Shown: one piece after another, positions 59,694-64,000 of the stretch | Numbering within the stretch: position 1 is the first letter of the stretch | Layout: each line of letters opens with the position of its first letter | The notes under the pieces: model-generated | Told to the model about the DNA's origin: nothing | The model's database searches: none | The model's input: only the letters and a program-made list of their open reading frames with translations | Made by a program: the position numbers and the translations under genes | Origin: Pacificispira sp033344895 | Lineage (GTDB): Bacteria > Pseudomonadota > Alphaproteobacteria > UBA8366 > Aestuariispiraceae | Reading direction: 5' to 3' | NCBI GenBank assembly: GCA_965229685.1 | Contig: OZ245920.1 | Coordinates: 2,170,001-2,234,000, forward strand | DNA: 64,000 nt

Positions 59694-61242
59694 GAGACGC
59701 CCCCGAAATTTCCACGGTCGCCGAAGCGTCCCCGTGCACGCCCCCCATCAGCAGCCCGATCTCATCGACCGTGGCCTCACCAACCTTCAGCGTCTTCGAA
59801 AGCCGCCCTTCATTGATGACCGCGATGTTGTCGCAGATCGCCAGGAGCTCATCGAGGTCCTGACTGATGATGACGATGGCGGATCCTTCGGCCGCCAGAT
59901 CGACGATGGCCTGGTGAATGGCGGCCGCGGCCCCGGCATCGACCCCCCAGGTCGGCTGCGAGACAAGAAGTACATCCGGGGCCTGCATGATTTCGCGCCC
60001 CATGATGAATTTCTGAAGATTTCCGCCCGACAGAGATCCCGCCGTTGAGGCCGCCCCCGTCGTCTTTACCGCGAAGGTGTGGATCACTTCGTCGGTGTAG
60101 CTCTCGGCGAGCTTTGCGTTGATAATCCCCCAATTGACCATACCTTTGCGGTTTCTGGCGGTCAGGATGGCATTGTCGCTCAGCGAGAAGTTGGGAACGG
60201 CGCCATGGCCGTTTCGTTCCTCCGGCACCGCGCACAATCCGTGCTTGCGGCGCTGAATGGCATTCAGGTTCCCGACGGACGTGCCGTCGATCTTGATCGC
60301 GTCGACCCGGTCGCAGGGAATCTCGCCCCCGAGTGCGAGCAGGAGCTCGTTCTGTCCATTGCCGGCAACACCGGCAATTCCGAAGATCTCGCCGGAGCGG
60401 ACACCGAAGGTAATATCATTCAGATTGACCCCGAACTCGCCTTCGGCCTCCTGGCACAGCCCGTCGACCACGAAGCGGGCGGGGCCGAGTTTCCGCTCGC
60501 CCTTCTTTTCGATCTCCTTCAGCGTGCCGCCGATCATCATTTCGGCCATGCTGCGGGAGGTTTCACGACGCGGATCGCAATCACCGACAACCTTGCCGCC
60601 GCGCAGGATCGTCGCGCCGTCGCACAGCTCCTGAATTTCGTGCAGCTTGTGGCTGATATACAGAATCGAACAACCACGTTCGGCCAGGGTCCGCAGGGTC
60701 TTGAACAATTGGCGAACCTCCTGCGGCGTCAGCACCGAAGTCGGTTCATCCATGATCAGCAACTGCGGCTCCAGCAGCAGAGCCCGAACGATCTCGATGC
60801 GCTGGCGTTCGCCGACGCTCAGGGTGGAGACGGTCCGATGCGGGTCCAGCGCCAGTTCATACTCATGAAGCACCTGGCGGATTCGGACCTCCAGCGCCGA
60901 ATAGGACGTGCTGTGGTCCATGCCCAGCGCGATGTTCTCCAGCACCGTCATCGCCTCAAACAGCGAGAAGTGCTGAAAGACCATGCCGATGCCCATGCTT
61001 CGGGCGGCCTTCGGATTGGGAACCTGCACCGCCTTGCCGTCGAACAGGATCTCGCCCTCGTCCGGCTGCATGATGCCGTAGATCATCTTTACCAGTGTCG
61101 ACTTCCCGGCGCCGTTCTCACCCAGCAGGGCGTGGATCTCACCGGGGCCAACTGAAAAACTCACATGGTCGTTGGCCAGAACGCCCGGGAACGATTTCGT
61201 CACCCCGCGCAATTCCAGCCGTGCATGTTGACCGTCACTCAT
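59683..61242 (-). CDS. Nucleoside/purine-type ABC transporter, dual ATP-binding protein
   Basis: The 519-residue protein has two ABC domains, as in YufO/NupA: Walker A GENGAGKSTLVK, signature LSVGERQRIEIVRAL and MDEPTSVLTPQE in the first; GVAGNGQNELLLAL, LSGGNLQKFIMGRE and VSQPTWGVDAG in the second. The second Walker A lacks the classical GKT/S, as in other sugar/nucleoside ATPases of this class. The stop overlaps the permease start by 11 nt, and the start overlaps xdhC by 8 nt. It powers uptake of nucleosides or purines by the BMP system. Confidence 0.92.
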   Translation of the reverse strand: MSDGQHARLELRGVTKSFPGVLANDHVSFSVGPGEIHALLGENGAGKSTLVKMIYGIMQPDEGEILFDGKAVQVPNPKAARSMGIGMVFQHFSLFEAMTVLENIALGMDHSTSYSALEVRIRQVLHEYELALDPHRTVSTLSVGERQRIEIVRALLLEPQLLIMDEPTSVLTPQEVRQLFKTLRTLAERGCSILYISHKLHEIQELCDGATILRGGKVVGDCDPRRETSRSMAEMMIGGTLKEIEKKGERKLGPARFVVDGLCQEAEGEFGVNLNDITFGVRSGEIFGIAGVAGNGQNELLLALGGEIPCDRVDAIKIDGTSVGNLNAIQRRKHGLCAVPEERNGHGAVPNFSLSDNAILTARNRKGMVNWGIINAKLAESYTDEVIHTFAVKTTGAASTAGSLSGGNLQKFIMGREIMQAPDVLLVSQPTWGVDAGAAAAIHQAIVDLAAEGSAIVIISQDLDELLAICDNIAVINEGRLSKTLKVGEATVDEIGLLMGGVHGDASATVEISGASHAA

Positions 61243-62092
61243 CGACCTTTACTCCTCCCACATTCTCGGAAGGCGGCGCGTGGCCCGTCCGACGGTCACT
61301 GTCGACCGTCAACGTAGCGATCACCTCCGCGGCAACGAATGCCGCGATGACTTCCGGACGTTTGTCGCTGCTGCCCTGTGCGCCGATCGGACAGACGAGA
61401 TTTTCCGCTCTTATCGGCGGGTTGATATTCTTCCTGCACCAACGTTCGAACGAAGCACGTTTGGTCTTGGACCCGATCATTCCGACATAGCGCGAGTCGG
61501 TCCGGGCCAAGGCCTCGGCGGCGATCAGGAAATCGAGTGCATGTTCGTGGGTGAGGATGATGAAAGCGCTTCCGGCCGGGGCCCTGCGGACCTCCGCTTC
61601 CGGCAGCGGGGTAATGCGTTTCTGGACCGGTGCGGTACACAGTGCGATTTCTTCGGCCCGCTCATCGACCAGGATGGTTCTGACCGGCAGCAAGGCGAGA
61701 CAATCGGCAAGCGCGCGTCCGATATGGCCGGCACCGAAGACATAGACATGCGGGCGCGCCTGCTGGGCCAGCTCGCATTCCCGAACAGCCACATCAATCG
61801 CGGCCCGGTCCATCAGGGTGATGTCGATTTCCACGTGACCACCGCAGCACTGACCGATCTCGGGGCCCAGCGGTACGGACATCCTGTCCTTGTCCCGCCC
61901 GGCCGCCAGCATCGTCCGCGCCTGATCGATCGCCATATATTCGAGCTGGCCGCCCCCGATCGTACCGTGCGTCGCATCGGGTGACACGAACATCGCCGTT
62001 CCGGCCTCACGCGGGGACGATCCTTTCACCTCGGTCAGTTCGACCCGGGCGACGGCAGATTCGGCGTTCAGGAACGATTTGAGGTCGGTCAC
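61235..62092 (-). CDS. xdhC: Xanthine dehydrogenase accessory protein XdhC
   Basis: The 285-residue protein inserts the sulfurated molybdenum cofactor into xanthine dehydrogenase. The XdhC N-terminal domain has GSSPREAGTAMFV, GTIGGGQLE and GQCCGGHVEI, and the C-terminal Rossmann-fold domain VYVFGAGHIGRALADCLALLP. GTG 62092 was chosen: GAGGGG lies 7 nt upstream and homology begins at TDLKSFL; the frame upstream to 62203 lies within xdhB. It follows the xdhB stop by 4 nt and overlaps the transporter ATPase by 8 nt. That close linkage suggests that transport and oxidation of purines are co-expressed. Confidence 0.92.
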   Translation of the reverse strand: MTDLKSFLNAESAVARVELTEVKGSSPREAGTAMFVSPDATHGTIGGGQLEYMAIDQARTMLAAGRDKDRMSVPLGPEIGQCCGGHVEIDITLMDRAAIDVAVRECELAQQARPHVYVFGAGHIGRALADCLALLPVRTILVDERAEEIALCTAPVQKRITPLPEAEVRRAPAGSAFIILTHEHALDFLIAAEALARTDSRYVGMIGSKTKRASFERWCRKNINPPIRAENLVCPIGAQGSSDKRPEVIAAFVAAEVIATLTVDSDRRTGHAPPSENVGGVKVDE

Positions 62093-62096
62093 GGCG

Positions 62097-64000
62097 CTAC
62101 CCCTCGTGTCCCTGGCGCAACCGTTCGACGGCCAGCAGCACCCGCTCCGGCGTCGCCGGCGTGTCAAGGCGCGGACATTCCTGATAGTCCGCGACGCTGG
62201 CAACCGCCATGGAAAGCGCCTCCAACACCGATACCCCCAGCATCAGCGGCGGCTCTCCAACCGCTTTCGATCGCCGAATGGTCAATTCGCGGTTCTCCGA
62301 CCAACGTGCCAGTTCGACATTGAAGATGCGCGGACGGTCCGAAGCCAGCGGGATCTTGTAAGTGGACGGCGCGTGCGTCCGCAGGCGGCCCTTGTCGTCC
62401 CACCAGAGTTCCTCTGTCGTCAGCCAGCCGACGCCCTGAACGAAACCGCCTTCCACCTGGCCTCGGTCGAGCGCCGGATTCAGGGATCGACCGACATCGT
62501 GCAGAATATCGGCCCGCTCGACCTGATACTCGCCGGTCAGCGTATCGATGCTGACCTCCGACACCGCCGCGCCATAGGCAAAGTAATAGAATGGCCGCCC
62601 CTTACCCGCCGCGCGGTCCCAATGAATGTCAGGGGTCTTGTAGAAGCCGGCGGCGGACAGATGCACCCGTGCCATATAGGCGTGACGAATGAATTCCGCG
62701 AAGGCCATCCGTTCGTTGCCGACCCGGACCTGGTTCGGCTCGAATGCGACCTGATCCGGGTCCACATTCCATTTCTCCGCCGCGAAGGCGACCAGCCGTT
62801 CCTTGAGCTGGTCGGCCGCATTCTGGGCGGCCATGCCATTCAGATCCGACCCGGAAGATGCGGCCGTCGCGGATGTGTTCGGAACCTTGGCGGTTGTCGT
62901 GCCGGTAATCTTGATCCGGTCGAGATCGACCTGGAAACAGTCCGCGACGACCTGTGCCACCTTGGTGAAGAGCCCCTGCCCCATCTCGGTGCCGCCATGA
63001 TTCAGATGGATCGACCCGTCATTGTAGATGTGAATCAGGGCGCCGGCCTGATTGTACCAGGTGGCGGTGAAGGAAATGCCGAATTTCACCGGCGTCAGCG
63101 CGATGCCTTTCCGGATCACACCGCCCTTGGCATTGAATGCCAGTATCGCCTCGCGGCGGCGGGCATAGTCGGCGCTTTCTTCAAGCTCCGAAATCAGCCG
63201 GTCGAGAATGCAATCCGTGACCGTCTGGTGGTAGGGGGTCACGTCGCGTCCTGCCCCGCCGTAGAAATTCGCCTTGCGGATTTCCAGGGGGTCCTTGCCG
63301 AGCGCATAGGCGATTTCCTCGATGATCCGCTCGGCACCGACGACGCCCTGCGGCCCCCCGAACCCCCGAAATGCCGTATTGGAGACCGTGTTGGTCTTCA
63401 TGGGGCGGGAGCGCAACCGCACATTCGGATAGAAATAGGCATTGTCCGCATGGAACAGCGCCCGGTCGGTGACCGGACCGGAGAGATCGGCGGAAAATCC
63501 GCAGCGCGCGGCAAAGGTCGCGTCGACCGCCTGAATACGGCCGTCGTCATCGTAGGCCACGTCGTAGTCGACCTTGAAATCGTGCCGCTTGCCGGTCGCA
63601 ATCATGTCATCGTCCCGGTCCGGACGCAGCTTTACCGGCCGGCCGTACTTTTTCGCGGCAACAGCGGCGACGGCGGCAAAGAGGTTCGGCTGGGTTTCCT
63701 TCCCGCCGAAACCGCCGCCCATCCGCCGAACGTTGATCGTCACCGCGTTGGAGGCGGTTCCCAGTACAAGCGCCACCATGTGCTGCACTTCACTGGGATG
63801 CTGGGTCGAGGAGTATACGGTGACATCTTCGTCCTCACCCGGAATGGCGAAGGCGATATGGCCCTCCAGGTAGAAGTGGTCCTGACCGCCGATCCTCATG
63901 GTGCCGCGCAACCGGTTCGGCGCGGATTCCAATGCCGGTTCGACCGTGCCGCGCTCCAACTTCAGCGGCGCCGTGACATGCGGATAATCCGCGTCGATCG
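62097..64000 (-). CDS. xdhB: Xanthine dehydrogenase molybdopterin-binding subunit (5' end outside window)
   Basis: About 634 residues are visible and the frame runs past the right edge, so the N-terminal third (of about 770-780) is missing. The molybdopterin-binding hallmarks present are GQDHFYLEG, TVYSSTQHPSEVQHMVA, RMGGGFGGKE, AFRGFGGPQG, NHGGTEMGQGLFTKV and the catalytic Glu in KAVGEPPLMLG near the end. It catalyses hydroxylation of hypoxanthine and xanthine to urate, with XdhA (FAD/2Fe2S, outside the window). It is upstream of xdhC by 4 nt. The TTG at 63957-63959 is not the start, as homologous residues continue beyond it. Confidence 0.93.
   Translation of the reverse strand, partial: IDADYPHVTAPLKLERGTVEPALESAPNRLRGTMRIGGQDHFYLEGHIAFAIPGEDEDVTVYSSTQHPSEVQHMVALVLGTASNAVTINVRRMGGGFGGKETQPNLFAAVAAVAAKKYGRPVKLRPDRDDDMIATGKRHDFKVDYDVAYDDDGRIQAVDATFAARCGFSADLSGPVTDRALFHADNAYFYPNVRLRSRPMKTNTVSNTAFRGFGGPQGVVGAERIIEEIAYALGKDPLEIRKANFYGGAGRDVTPYHQTVTDCILDRLISELEESADYARRREAILAFNAKGGVIRKGIALTPVKFGISFTATWYNQAGALIHIYNDGSIHLNHGGTEMGQGLFTKVAQVVADCFQVDLDRIKITGTTTAKVPNTSATAASSGSDLNGMAAQNAADQLKERLVAFAAEKWNVDPDQVAFEPNQVRVGNERMAFAEFIRHAYMARVHLSAAGFYKTPDIHWDRAAGKGRPFYYFAYGAAVSEVSIDTLTGEYQVERADILHDVGRSLNPALDRGQVEGGFVQGVGWLTTEELWWDDKGRLRTHAPSTYKIPLASDRPRIFNVELARWSENRELTIRRSKAVGEPPLMLGVSVLEALSMAVASVADYQECPRLDTPATPERVLLAVERLRQGHEG

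Overview
The window is high-GC DNA (by eye about 60-65 percent) with short intergenic gaps, heavy use of TGATG/ATGA stop-start overlaps, and alphaproteobacterial hallmarks: HdaA next to a DUF2066 protein and purM-purN, a 44-residue aa3 oxidase subunit IV, a Rhizobium-type glycerol ABC transporter with its small DUF2160 membrane protein, and PuuD with a cytochrome c tail. I read it as the chromosome of a heterotrophic, probably Rhodospirillales-like alphaproteobacterium. No tRNA, rRNA, CRISPR array or insertion sequence was seen, and no gap exceeds 300 bases.

Left part (1-17.7 kb): housekeeping. The 3' end of rnd is followed by an M23 peptidase and then a polyphosphate block (ppx, ppk, a SixA-like phosphatase, a CYTH-CHAD protein). 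Next come an SDR, hdaA, a DUF2066 lipoprotein-like/exported protein, purM (with an apparent AUA start), purN, a tiny oxidase subunit, a bidirectional terminator, ndk, an ABC-F ATPase, a family III CoA-transferase and one AT-richer orphan gene.

Middle part (17.3-41.7 kb): uptake systems. A Dpp/Opp-type ABC transporter without a binding protein, ending in a thioesterase, lies back to back with an FAD oxidoreductase-amidase pair. A TRAP transporter (dctP-Q-M) has a good sigma-54 promoter and upstream activator dyad, and DctB/DctD are encoded just upstream. A LysE exporter separates this from a glycerol regulon: GlpR and GlpD on one strand and, divergently, glpV-S-T-P-Q-U followed by methylglyoxal synthase and a PfkB kinase. 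A cluster of CGAAA repeats sits in the divergent promoter region.

Right part (41.7-51 kb): an iron-uptake unit. An AraC regulator precedes a convergent nine-gene operon with no gap larger than 1 nt: TonB-dependent receptor, binding protein, FecCD permease, ATPase, DUF2218 protein, ExbB, two ExbDs and TonB. Matching 7-1-7 palindromes lie before the regulator, before the receptor and inside the ATPase gene. One ExbD has Asn in place of the key membrane Asp, and the ExbB has Leu where E. coli has Glu; this is the most unusual thing in the window.

Far right (51-64 kb): after a soluble PAS histidine kinase comes purine catabolism: guanine deaminase and urate hydroxylase PuuD, a divergent LysR regulator, and an xdhB-xdhC-ABC transporter operon (BMP-type nucleoside/purine uptake). 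One permease of that transporter carries a single-base frameshift. xdhB runs off the right edge.
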